Positions 47,577-55,183 of a stretch of DNA of 64,000 nucleotides are shown here, piece after piece. The number at the start of each line of letters is the position of its first letter. Position 1 is the stretch's first letter. The notes beneath the pieces were generated by a model that made no database searches, was not told where the DNA came from, and was given only the letters and a program-made list of their open reading frames with translations. Both the position numbers and the translations under genes were made by a program. The DNA comes from Pseudomonas putida W15Oct28 (lineage in GTDB: Bacteria; Pseudomonadota; Gammaproteobacteria; Pseudomonadales; Pseudomonadaceae). Location: contig NZ_JENB01000013.1 in NCBI RefSeq assembly GCF_000708715.2, positions 62,001-126,000 on the forward strand, in the 5' to 3' direction.

Positions 47577-48509
47577 TCAATAGCCCAGTTCGGGATCGAC
47601 CAGATTGTTCAGTTCCAGCCCGGCACTCAGGCGCGACACGTTGTCGGCCACTTGCCGGGCGATGCACAGGTCGGACGCGGCCGACGCCATGTGCGGTGTC
47701 ACCCACACCCCGGGCGTGTGCCACAGCGGCGAATCGGCAGGCAATGGCTCCTGTTCGAACACATCGAGCAAGGCGCCGCGCAACTGCCCGCTGGCCAGCG
47801 CCTGGCGCAGGTCGTCCGGGTTGAGGTGCTGGCCACGACCACAGTTGATCAGGGCGCTGCCTTCGGCCATGTGCCGGAATACGGCATGGTTCAGTACGCC
47901 ATGCGTGCTGGCGGTGAGGGGCAGCAGGTTGACCAGCACATCCAGCCCGGTGAGGAAGTCATGCAGCGAAGCTGCGCCTTCGAAGGTGGTTACGCCACCG
48001 AGCTGGCGCGGCGTGCGGGCCCAGCCGCGCACGTCATAACCCGCCGCCGCCAGCTGCTGCGCTACCGGTGCGCCAATCGCGCCCAGGCCCATCACGCCGA
48101 CCCGGAAGTCGCCTGCCTTGCGCTGCACCGGGCGCTGCCAGTGCTGGCTGGCATTGCCGGCGATCACCCGGTCGAAGCCCCGGTGAAAGTGCAGCACGCC
48201 CCAATGCACGTACTCGCTCATGCCCTGGGTGTGGTCAGGGTCGACCACCCGGCACACGGGCAGCGACGCATCGCGTGAGCTGTCCTGGCCCAGGTGGTCG
48301 ATCCCCGAGCCGATCGAGTGCACCAGGCGCAGGTTTGGCAAGCGGCCCAGGCTACCTTCGGGCGGGAACCAGCACACGGCCACTTCGGCGTGCTGTGCGC
48401 TGGCATCGTCCGGGCGCAACACGTTCAGCTGCGGGGCGTGTTTGGCGAACAGCGCGGCCAGCCAGTCACTCAGCGCCGGGTTCTGGCAAAGCAATACGAG
48501 GCTGGCCAT
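47577..48509 (-). CDS. D-2-hydroxyacid dehydrogenase, GhrA-like
   Basis: A 310-residue NAD(P)-dependent enzyme similar to glyoxylate/hydroxypyruvate reductase A. The cofactor motif is GVMGLGAIGAPVAQQL near residues 138-153; catalytic residues are the Arg of NCGRGQH, the Glu of DVFEQEPLP and the His of VTPHMAS. It would reduce a 2-keto acid made by the cluster. It follows the aldolase-like gene by 1 bp, so they are one operon. Confidence 0.9.
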   Translation of the reverse strand: MASLVLLCQNPALSDWLAALFAKHAPQLNVLRPDDASAQHAEVAVCWFPPEGSLGRLPNLRLVHSIGSGIDHLGQDSSRDASLPVCRVVDPDHTQGMSEYVHWGVLHFHRGFDRVIAGNASQHWQRPVQRKAGDFRVGVMGLGAIGAPVAQQLAAAGYDVRGWARTPRQLGGVTTFEGAASLHDFLTGLDVLVNLLPLTASTHGVLNHAVFRHMAEGSALINCGRGQHLNPDDLRQALASGQLRGALLDVFEQEPLPADSPLWHTPGVWVTPHMASAASDLCIARQVADNVSRLSAGLELNNLVDPELGY

Positions 48510-48510
48510 G

Positions 48511-49266
48511 TCAGCTGCACCACTCGCTGCGCTGCGCGTCGATCAGGCTGAGCGCGGCCTGCCAGGCCATGTCGATGATACCGTCGATGCCATCGCGCCC
48601 GAACTGTGCGGCGGTGTGCCGGCACACTTCCTCACTGGGGATGTTCAACGCCACGCCGGCAGACATCGCCTGGATTTGTGCCTGGCAGGCGCGCTCCAGG
48701 AAATAGATCTCGTGGAACGCTGCCGCCACGTTGCTGCCTGCGGCCAACAGCCCATGGTTGCGCAGGATCATCGCCTTGTGCGCGCCAAGGTCGGCGACCA
48801 GCCGTTCGCGTTCTTCCAGTGACAGCGCAATGCCTTCGTAGGTGTGATACGCCAGGTTGCCGTAAAACTTCAGCGCGTGCTGGGTCAGTGGTAGCAGGCC
48901 GTCACGTTGTGCTGCCACCGCCATACCCGCTGCCGTGTGGGTGTGGATGATGCAGTGCAGGTCCGGGCGCGCCTCGTGGATCGCCGAGTGGATGACGAAG
49001 CCGGCCGCATTGACCTTGCCACCGTTGAAATGGCTGTCGACCACGTTGCCGTCAAGGTCGATCAGCACCAGGTCGCTGGCACGCATCTTCTCGAACGCCA
49101 CGCCGTAGCGGTTGATCAGAAAGTGCCGGTCGGGGCCCGGTACACGCAGGGTAATGTGCGTATCGATCAGGTCGGTCATGCGGTAGTAGGCGATCAGGCG
49201 ATACAGCGCAGCCAGCTCGCAGCGCGATTGCCATTCGGTCTCTGACATGTTGTGAGGCTTGCTCAT
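48511..49266 (-). CDS. Class II aldolase/adducin-family protein
   Basis: A 251-residue protein with the class II aldolase metal ligands His108 and His110 (IIHTHTAAG) and His171 (RNHGLLAAG). Family members are sugar-phosphate aldolases or decarboxylase-like enzymes; adducin-type relatives without activity also exist, but the metal site here is complete. The substrate is unknown. Its ATG shares the A of the MFS stop region (1-bp overlap), which shows tight coupling. Confidence 0.88.
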   Translation of the reverse strand: MSKPHNMSETEWQSRCELAALYRLIAYYRMTDLIDTHITLRVPGPDRHFLINRYGVAFEKMRASDLVLIDLDGNVVDSHFNGGKVNAAGFVIHSAIHEARPDLHCIIHTHTAAGMAVAAQRDGLLPLTQHALKFYGNLAYHTYEGIALSLEERERLVADLGAHKAMILRNHGLLAAGSNVAAAFHEIYFLERACQAQIQAMSAGVALNIPSEEVCRHTAAQFGRDGIDGIIDMAWQAALSLIDAQRSEWCS

Positions 49267-50576
49267 CAGGCGATTCCTTGCGAAGTGGAGAGGGCGGCCG
49301 GCCTGGCGCTAGTGCTGCGCAGGCGCGAGAGCCCCAGCACGCCGGCCAGCGACATCAAGGCCAGCACGCTGAAGAACAGCGCCAGCGGTACCCATTGCCC
49401 GGCGAACTGGCTGGCAACGAACGTGCCCAGCATTGGCGTAAGGCCACCGGTCAGGCCGCTGCCCAGCTGGTAGGCGATCGAAATGCCCGAGTAACGCACC
49501 CGGGCCGGGAAGGCTTCGGCCATATAGCCGGCAATCACCGCATACAGTGCCGACAGCATGACCACGGCCAGGGCGATGCCGGCGGTCATGTAGACCACAT
49601 TGCCGGTTTGTACCAGCAGGAACATCGGGTACGGCACCACCATGCACAGCGCAGCTACCCAGGTCAGGAAACGCCCTTCGCCCAGGCGTTCGGCGAGCAT
49701 GGCCGAACAGGGTTGCGAGAGAAACTGCAGGATGGTGACCACGAACAGGCAATCGAGAATGGTGGTCTTGGCGATGCCCTGATACTGGGTGACGTAGGTG
49801 ATCATGAAGGTATTGGTGAAGAAGAACCCGCCAGAGCCGATGGTCACGGCCAGGGCCGCAAAGACGATGTTCCGCCAGTGGTTGCGCAGCACTTCGCGCA
49901 CCGGGTTGTCGCTGGTCTGGTCGCTGTCCTTGACCTCGGCAAACTCTGGCGACTCCGGCACGCCGAAGCGGATCAGCAGGCCGACGATCATCAGCAGCCC
50001 GCTCATCAGGAACGGAATGCGCCAGCCCCAGCTCATCAGGTCTTCCGGCTCCATTGCAGTGATGAAGCGGAAGGCGATCAGCGCCAGCAGCAGGCCCGCC
50101 GGGCTGCCCCACTGGGCGAACGAGGCGAAGAACACCTTGCGGCCCTTGGGCGCATGCTCGCTGGCCATCAGCACCGCGCCGCCCCATTCGCCACCGACTG
50201 AAATGCCCTGTAGCAGGCGCAGGAAGATCAGGCCGATGGGGGCCCAGATACCGGCCTGAGCGTAGGTCGGCAGCAGGCCGATGCAGGTGGTGGCCACGCC
50301 CATCAGCACGATAGTCACCAGCAGCATCTTCTTGCGCCCCAGGCGGTCGCCCAGGTGGCCGAACACCATGCCGGCGAACGGCCGGGCGATAAAGCCCACG
50401 GCAAAGCTGCCGAACGCAGCCATGGTGCTGAGCATCGGGTTTTCGCTGGGGAAGAACAGCTGCCCGAGCACCAGGGCTGCGGCGAAGGCGTAGATGTAGA
50501 AATCATAGAATTCGATGGTGGTGCCAATAAAGGCAGCCGCCGCGGCACGACGCGGGGTGGGGGTGTTGGTCGTCAT
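49266..50576 (-). CDS. MFS transporter, metabolite:H+ symporter (MHS) family
   Basis: A 436-residue, 12-helix inner-membrane transporter. The MHS opening AAAFIGTTIEFYDFYIYAFAA and the loop GHLGDRLGRKKMLL (MFS motif A) are present, with RLLQGISVGGEWGGAVLMASE around helix 4. MHS carriers import dicarboxylates, osmolytes and aromatic acids with protons. GGAG lies 6 bases before the ATG at 50576. It is the first gene of the operon that runs through 46534. Confidence 0.92.
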   Translation of the reverse strand: MTTNTPTPRRAAAAAFIGTTIEFYDFYIYAFAAALVLGQLFFPSENPMLSTMAAFGSFAVGFIARPFAGMVFGHLGDRLGRKKMLLVTIVLMGVATTCIGLLPTYAQAGIWAPIGLIFLRLLQGISVGGEWGGAVLMASEHAPKGRKVFFASFAQWGSPAGLLLALIAFRFITAMEPEDLMSWGWRIPFLMSGLLMIVGLLIRFGVPESPEFAEVKDSDQTSDNPVREVLRNHWRNIVFAALAVTIGSGGFFFTNTFMITYVTQYQGIAKTTILDCLFVVTILQFLSQPCSAMLAERLGEGRFLTWVAALCMVVPYPMFLLVQTGNVVYMTAGIALAVVMLSALYAVIAGYMAEAFPARVRYSGISIAYQLGSGLTGGLTPMLGTFVASQFAGQWVPLALFFSVLALMSLAGVLGLSRLRSTSARPAALSTSQGIA

Positions 50577-50705
50577 CTGAGGCTCCTGGGCGTCATTGTT
50601 ATAGGCAGGAGAAGGAGAGCCCTGCACGGGCAGGACAACGGCACTCTGGCGGTGCGTTGCTTGATGTTGAGCCAAGTCCTATTCTAGGAAAAGCTTCTAA
50701 TTTAA

Positions 50706-50717
50706 ATACTCAAGTAT
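50706..50717. promoter_or_regulatory. ATACT-N2-AGTAT palindrome, candidate LysR operator
   Basis: A perfect 5-bp dyad with a 2-base centre, within an AT-rich stretch between the divergent MHS and LysR genes and 14 bp from the LysR ATG. It fits the T-N11-A habit of LysR sites when read with flanks. The role is inferred from position. Confidence 0.4.
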
Positions 50718-50731
50718 AAGACCAGCAAATA

Positions 50732-51709
50732 ATGACGCCGACGACAACGCCCCCAGCAAGAGACCCCGAAGCCAAGCGCTTTCTCAACGACCGCCTCGAC
50801 TGGAACCTGTTGCGCACCTTTCTGGTGATCGGCCAGGAGGGCAGCATCAGCCGGGCGGCGGCACGCCTGCACCTGAGCCAACCGGCTGTGAGCCAGGCGC
50901 TAAGGCGCCTGGAGGAGCAACTGGACAGTGCCCTGGTGGTGCGTCGCGGGCCGCGCATCACCCTGTCGCAGGCGGGGCAGGAAGTGATGCAGATCGCCGC
51001 CGAACTGTACGGCACGGTCTCGCGCCTGGGGCCTGCGCTGGACAGCCCGGCCGAAACGGTGACGGGCAAGATCCGCCTGCTGAGCATCAGCCGCATCCAG
51101 TCCCGCGCCTACGATGACTTCCTTGCGCAGTTTCACAGCGACTACCCGCAGGTAGAGCTGGAGATCGATGTGCTGCGCAGTTCTGATGTGGCCAGTGGCT
51201 TGCTACAGAAGACCGCCTCGTTCGGCCTGAGCCTGTGCCGCACGCCCCAGCCCCGCCTGGAGCAACGGGTATTGCTCGAACAGCGCTACGCGTTTTTCTG
51301 TGGCAAGCGCCATCGCTTGTTTGGTCGCAAGAACCTCACCGTGGCGGACCTGCAGGGCGAGAACTTCGTAAGCTTCACCAGTGACCAGATGGGCGGCAAC
51401 CTGTCGCCGCTGACGGTGTTTCGTGATCAGCAGGGGTTTACCGGGCGTATCGTCGCATCGTCACCGAGCCTGGATGAAATCCTGCGCTTGGTGGGGGCCG
51501 GTTATGGCATCGGCTGCCTGCCGGAGCACATCGTCGCGGCGGATGTGCAGGCCAATGAGCTGTGGCGCTTGCCGCCGTGGGAAGGGGTGATCGATGTGAA
51601 CGTGTACCTGCTCTGGAACCGCGAGCAGAAGTTGACCCAGGCCGAGTCGATCTTTCTGGAACGGTTCCAGCAGATGCTAATGACTACTGACCCGGCCGAG
51701 CGGTTTTGA
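50732..51709 (+). CDS. LysR-family regulator of the adjoining catabolic cluster
   Basis: A 325-residue regulator with an HTH (FLVIGQEGSISRAAARLHLS, then QPAVSQALRRLEEQL) near residues 30-65 and an effector-binding domain. It is divergent from the MHS-aldolase-dehydrogenase-deacetylase operon and so likely controls it. No good ribosome-binding site precedes the ATG at 50732, but the HTH position relative to it is normal. Confidence 0.9.
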   Translation: MTPTTTPPARDPEAKRFLNDRLDWNLLRTFLVIGQEGSISRAAARLHLSQPAVSQALRRLEEQLDSALVVRRGPRITLSQAGQEVMQIAAELYGTVSRLGPALDSPAETVTGKIRLLSISRIQSRAYDDFLAQFHSDYPQVELEIDVLRSSDVASGLLQKTASFGLSLCRTPQPRLEQRVLLEQRYAFFCGKRHRLFGRKNLTVADLQGENFVSFTSDQMGGNLSPLTVFRDQQGFTGRIVASSPSLDEILRLVGAGYGIGCLPEHIVAADVQANELWRLPPWEGVIDVNVYLLWNREQKLTQAESIFLERFQQMLMTTDPAERF

Positions 51710-52043
51710 TTGGCATACGGAGGCCTGCGGTAGATCGGTATAGTCCCGATTACACCGCTCCTGAAAAGGTCCGCAACCTCAATGGCAAATTAGATGAGTT
51801 TGTTGGAAGCATCGAAGCTCTTACCCCCCCACTATTTCGCTACCAAGGATGATCAGGGTTCGCTAGCCGGAACACTGATCCTGCCACAATTAGGGATAGG
51901 AATATGAACCTGCCGCGATCTTAATAGACCTCCGGAGGCCAGCAGAAACGGCTATTCTCGCTCTAGCGGATGTCCTGTATAGGCCTTATACGCTAGGACT
52001 TCCCCTAAATTTTCCTAAGAAATCTCGTATCTGGAGCCTGCGC
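51710..52043. other. Gene-free, AT-richer interval
   Basis: No complete gene is seen. A frame without any start codon runs from the LysR stop region to 51852 (ending LDEFVGSIEALTPPLFRYQG), which could be the tail of a lost gene. GTATA (51977-51981) and TATAC (51987-51991) form a small dyad before the gene at 52044. Confidence 0.45.
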
Positions 52044-52250
52044 ATGGATGACCAAGCCTCAACCACAGCTGACACCCTTGAACTGTTGCATCTGAACCAA
52101 GTTGCCATCAGAGCAGCTCTGGAGGAGCTCTCGCTGTGGGTGAGCCATCGCGGCTCAGTCCACATACATGAGAACGTCATGGCTGCGCTAGCGACTCTTG
52201 ATATCCATGCTGAGGCGATCTCAGCCGGGGTAGAACGCCTGCGGGCGTGA
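52044..52250 (+). CDS. Small helical hypothetical protein
   Basis: A 68-residue protein with two amphipathic helices (TLELLHLNQVAIRAALEELS and ENVMAALATLDIHAEAISAG). TGGAG lies 7 bases before the ATG. I recall similar short proteins in Pseudomonas but know of no function. Its codon use is a little more AT-rich than the main gene blocks, in keeping with the surrounding interval. Confidence 0.55.
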   Translation: MDDQASTTADTLELLHLNQVAIRAALEELSLWVSHRGSVHIHENVMAALATLDIHAEAISAGVERLRA

Positions 52251-53050
52251 GCGATCCAAAGTATAGAGGTGGGCTAGCAAATTGAGCCCATCAGTCATTG
52301 GTTCAAATTTGCTAGCTTCGGGGGGCAAGACTGTTGTCCGGGGTTCATCCGGATATCTTTCTAAGCAAGCTTTCGACGATCCGCGATGGTTATCAGAGCA
52401 GCAGACTGGTGCGCGGCATCATCTACCTGGTTTGCACGTAGCGGTACTTGAAACTGCACCCGGAAGTCCAAATCCTAGAGGGCAAAAAAGGTCCCTTAAG
52501 GGCGTGCGTAGGTGGCAGAGCACGTCGACTCGTTGATCTGGTATGAAGTACATGGGTTGAACCGCAAAGCACGCGTTGGTAATTTAGCCAACTTCCTCAG
52601 TGTGAACAACTAGAATGCGATTATCACGTTGACGTTAGCACGCTAGAGAGTTGCATTGGTTTGACACTATCTGGTCGATCCTATGGTGCAACATGGGCTG
52701 TTGGTGAGGCTTGCTGAAAATCAGCTTGAGCAAACAGAGAGCCAGCATTTCCTGTTGTTCAGTAACGAATAGACAGAAGACAGCGCCTGCTGTTGATTGC
52801 GTGACTGGATACTCGAGAACTTAGAATGAAAGGCTCGAGCCCGATATGCAATGAGCCCTGCAGTGCAGGGTTTGGTCTTATTGAATGACGCGCCTAGTAG
52901 TGTATCCATGAGAAAGCCTCATCGGTACGCCTCCCAAAGTTTTGCCTAACCCTCGGCAGAATCTAGCCGGATTCGGTTCAAAAATGTGATCGGGGGCGCG
53001 CTGCGGGCCATCGCCTGCACGGGCTTCGCTTCACTATGGAAGTGCGTAGC
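52251..53050. other. Gene-poor interval, possibly decayed DNA
   Basis: These 800 bp are AT-richer than the window as a whole. A frame with GTG start at 52512-52613 reads protein-like (DSLIWYEVHGLNRKARVGNL) but has only 33 codons, so it may be a gene fragment. A minus-strand ORF at 52721-52909 is listed separately. CCCTGCA-G-TGCAGGG at 52857-52871, followed by TTTGGTCTT, is a terminator-like hairpin on the plus strand. No transposase or phage gene is recognisable. Confidence 0.4.
52721..52909 (-). CDS. Doubtful 62-residue ORF
   Basis: The frame opens MDTLLGASFNKTKPCTAGLI, with GAGG 7 bases before the ATG, which is the only support. It has no recognisable domain, and a hairpin on the other strand lies inside it. 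It may be chance. Confidence 0.25.
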   Translation of the reverse strand: MDTLLGASFNKTKPCTAGLIAYRARAFHSKFSSIQSRNQQQALSSVYSLLNNRKCWLSVCSS

Positions 53051-53566
53051 TCAGGCCCAGAAACCAAACAGCACCAACGCCGCCACGCCAAGCCCAATCG
53101 CAACCGAACAACCGCCCAGCGACAGCGCCGCCCGGCCTTGCCTGTACCAGCCGTCATGGCCCAGTTGCCGAGCCGGCGCCAGCAGGCTGCGCCAGCGCAA
53201 TTCCGTGTCGTGAAACGCCTGCAGGTTCGCTGGGTCCGCATCCAGCCAGCGACGAAAGTCGATCCGTTCGCAAGCCGTCACCTGTGGGCTTTGCAAGCGC
53301 ACGTACCATTGCCCGGCAATACTCGCCAGCACATCCCGGCGCGAGCGACCGGCTTGCAGCGCCTTGTCCATGTTTCGCTCGATGCTCGCCAGGGGCAGGT
53401 CGAGGCGGGCGGCGATGGTGGCGAAGTCCAGTTGGTCGAGGCGGTTGAGCAGGAATACTTGCTGCACGCGCCGGGGCAGCCGCTTCAGTGCATGCAGCAG
53501 GGCGTTGTCGGCATCGTGTTCGACAACAGGCGTCGGGTGTTCAAGCGGCAGTAGCAGACGGGTCAT
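53051..53566 (-). CDS. Fusion of sigma-70 region 4 (FecI-like) with FecR N-terminal domain and membrane helix
   Basis: A 171-residue protein of mixed origin. Residues 25-72 match region 4 of ECF sigma factors (LKRLPRRVQQVFLLNRLDQL, then FATIAARLDLPLASIERNM). Residues 78-128 match the FecR N-terminal DUF4880 domain (LASIAGQWYVRLQSP, then FRRWLDADPANLQAF). Residues 147-170 form a membrane helix at the very end. The -10-binding region 2 of sigma and the periplasmic FecR part are both absent, so it can be neither a normal sigma factor nor a normal signal transducer. A Fur-like box lies about 70 bp upstream, and prrF ends 180 bp upstream. Confidence 0.75.
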   Translation of the reverse strand: MTRLLLPLEHPTPVVEHDADNALLHALKRLPRRVQQVFLLNRLDQLDFATIAARLDLPLASIERNMDKALQAGRSRRDVLASIAGQWYVRLQSPQVTACERIDFRRWLDADPANLQAFHDTELRWRSLLAPARQLGHDGWYRQGRAALSLGGCSVAIGLGVAALVLFGFWA

Positions 53567-53636
53567 GGACAGCTCCTTGCTTGAAGGGGGGAGAGGTGGG
53601 GGCATCTTCCTTGATGCGAGACCAGTCTAGGCGAAA

Positions 53637-53655
53637 CGAGATTGATTCTCAAGTG
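53637..53655. promoter_or_regulatory. Candidate Fur box before the sigma/FecR fusion
   Basis: On the minus strand, TTGAGAATCAATCTC carries the Fur-type core TGAGAATCA (consensus TGATAATCA). It lies about 70 bp before the ATG at 53566. The match is partial. Confidence 0.45.
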
Positions 53656-53746
53656 CTGATTCCGCAAAGTTTTGTAATGAGCGTTCACGCTCTGAAACAC
53701 CTTTGCTATCATGCGCGCCATCACGATCTTCATTAGCCTGAAGAGC

Positions 53747-53858
53747 AAAAAAAAAGACCCGGCAAAAAGCCGGGTCAAAAACCGTGATTAGCCTGATGAG
53801 GAGATAATCTAGAGCGACCTAAGCTCCAGGTTATCCAGCAGATCTCGCGATCAGCTGA
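53747..53858 (-). ncRNA. prrF: PrrF-type iron-responsive small RNA
   Basis: The minus strand carries the PrrF core as I recall it: ATTATCTCCTCATCAGGC followed by TAATCACGG (53784-53810 region), then TTTTTGACCCGGC and a terminator. The terminator stem GACCCGGC (53756-53763) with GCCGGGTC (53769-53776) is followed by nine T on the minus strand. A sigma70 promoter overlapped by a Fur box lies just upstream. PrrF RNAs are made when iron is scarce and, with Hfq, shut down mRNAs for iron-rich proteins such as those of the TCA cycle and superoxide dismutase. The 5' end is estimated within a few bases. Confidence 0.88.
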
Positions 53859-53863
53859 GTGCA

Positions 53864-53891
53864 ATAATAATCGTTATCATTTGCCAGTCAA
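53864..53891 (-). promoter_or_regulatory. prrF: prrF promoter with overlapping Fur box
   Basis: On the minus strand, TTGACT (53886-53891) and TATTAT (53864-53869) are 16 bases apart. The segment AATGATAACGATTAT (53867-53881) matches 13 of 15 positions of the Fur consensus core and covers the -10 box, as expected for Fur repression. Confidence 0.8.
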
Positions 53892-53998
53892 ATGAATTTT
53901 CGTCAACTCGGTAAAAAAGTTTTACCGATGCGCTTCCTTGTCCCGGCAATCGGGGCCTCTGCCGTTCGCGGCCATCACGTTCTCTCCCTTCTTTTTAC

Positions 53999-54310
53999 TC
54001 AGAAATCCGGATCTGTGGCGCGCTTGTGCTCCAGCAGAGCGCGGGCCATGTCCATCATGTGCATCAACGCGTAAATCAGCTCGCGCTGGCTGCCGTGCTG
54101 GTGGCTGGCGGTTTCCTGCGCTGTGGCCGCAGCACAACGCAGCAGGGCGATGGCGTGCTCCTGGGCCTGGTCGCCGGTGACGCTGTCGTGCAGGGTCCAG
54201 ATCTTGCTGTCGTGGGTTGGGCGCTGCGGCTTTGGGTTGAGGTAGTAGTCGAGGGCGCGGCGGGCGGCTTCGCTGTCGAGATCTGTTTCGTCGTTTTTCG
54301 GTGGTTTCAT
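53999..54310 (-). CDS. DUF6124 family small protein
   Basis: A 103-residue protein with the opening typical of this Pseudomonas family: DSEAARRALDYYLNP at residues 12-26, followed by a helix-rich part (QAQEHAIALLRCAAATAQET, then RELIYALMHMMDMARALL). Its role is unknown. AAGG lies 7 bases before the ATG at 54310. It is divergent from the C2-like regulator at 54441, whose operator-like palindromes lie between them, so it could be a target. Confidence 0.75.
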   Translation of the reverse strand: MKPPKNDETDLDSEAARRALDYYLNPKPQRPTHDSKIWTLHDSVTGDQAQEHAIALLRCAAATAQETASHQHGSQRELIYALMHMMDMARALLEHKRATDPDF

Positions 54311-54401
54311 CGCGATACCTTCTGATTTCCCTTCAAACACACTGGAATCACAGGATAGGTCAAACTGTACTGACTATCTTCAGATAAATAATTCAGATTG
54401 T

Positions 54402-54430
54402 GTATTGCTGCGTGTAATACAGTCCGTATT
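54402..54430. promoter_or_regulatory. Palindromic operator before the first C2-like regulator
   Basis: AATAC-N5-GTATT (54416-54430) ends 10 bases before the ATG at 54441. Another inverse copy makes GTATT-N9-AATAC (54402-54420). There is no Shine-Dalgarno sequence in this place. Autoregulation by the 54441 product is inferred. Confidence 0.55.
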
Positions 54431-54440
54431 GTTGCCGCTC

Positions 54441-55094
54441 ATGGAAAACTGGAATGCATTTCTCAAGCGCTACAAGCGCGAACACAACTTAAGTCAGCTC
54501 AAGCTGGCCGAGCGCCTGGGCATGACTCAGGGTGGCGTGGGTCATTGGTTGCGTGGCACACGGCGGCCGACGCTGGAAACCATCAACGAAAAGCTGGAAA
54601 AACTCGGCCTGGTGTTTCTGGAAGCACAGGTCATGGTGGTAGAGCGTGACATCGTGCGTGAAGCACCTGCGCGCTATGCGGTCGAGCAGCCGGTGTCGGC
54701 CGAAGCGCTGCTTTATGCGAGCTTCCGCTTTCCGGTTCTGAGTTGGGCTGACTTGCAGGGGCCTTTACCTGAAGCAGGCAAATCCCACGAACAGACGGAT
54801 TACATGCCCGCTGGCAATGCGTTCTGGCTGGTGGTGGAAAACGACTCGATGAATGCAGCCAGTGGCAAGAGTGTGCCTGAGGGCATGCGCGTGCTGGTGG
54901 ATACTGGCCTGCCGGCAGAGCCAGGCAGGTTGGTGATTGCCCGGCAGCCGGGGCGGCCTGCGGTGTTGCGGCAGTTGGTCGAGGAGGGTGGCGACAAGAT
55001 GCTCAAGCCGCTGAATACGCGTTATCCAACAATCCTGTGTGAGGAAGGCTGCGAGTTCTTGGGGGTAGTCGTGCGGGTGCACGGGACCTTCTAG
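54441..55094 (+). CDS. P22 C2-like S24-family regulator with degenerate cleavage dyad
   Basis: A 217-residue protein: HTH at about 8-56 (LSQLKLAERLGMTQGGVGHWLRG) and an S24 fold from about 90 (AFWLVVENDSMNAASGKSVP), which follows the phage P22 C2 pattern closely. Ser136 is present, but the catalytic Lys, in C2 within a TFKKL segment, is replaced: here the segment reads VLRQL with Arg177. The Ala-Gly cleavage bond is also missing (SWADLQG where C2 has SWVSAGQ). The protein therefore should not self-cleave. The next gene is its paralogue. Confidence 0.85.
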   Translation: MENWNAFLKRYKREHNLSQLKLAERLGMTQGGVGHWLRGTRRPTLETINEKLEKLGLVFLEAQVMVVERDIVREAPARYAVEQPVSAEALLYASFRFPVLSWADLQGPLPEAGKSHEQTDYMPAGNAFWLVVENDSMNAASGKSVPEGMRVLVDTGLPAEPGRLVIARQPGRPAVLRQLVEEGGDKMLKPLNTRYPTILCEEGCEFLGVVVRVHGTF

Positions 55095-55096
55095 AG

Positions 55097-55146
55097 TGCC
55101 GGGGCTGCTGCGCAGCCCATCGCGACGCAAGGCCGCTCCTACAGGG
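55097..55146. repeat. Single REP element after the first C2-like gene
   Basis: GCCGGGGCTGCTGCGCAGCCCATCGC, followed by CGCAAGGCCGCTCCTACAGGG, is a half REP structure. Its first 30 or so bases recur directly after the stop of the second C2-like gene (55836-55859), which marks them as part of a duplicated unit. Confidence 0.75.
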
Positions 55147-55160
55147 ATCAGTGCAGGGTT

Positions 55161-55175
55161 CGATAGGGAGTATCG
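55161..55175. promoter_or_regulatory. CGATA-N5-TATCG palindrome before the second C2-like regulator
   Basis: A perfect dyad of the same 5-N5-5 form as those before the other S24-type genes, ending 8 bases before the ATG at 55184. The half-site differs from AATAC of the first paralogue. Confidence 0.5.
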
Positions 55176-55183
55176 TGCCAACC

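Noticed and set aside
52282..52536. An 84-codon frame on the plus strand as a gene.
   Set aside because: It has no ribosome-binding site or recognisable domain, and it overlaps another fragmentary frame at its end.
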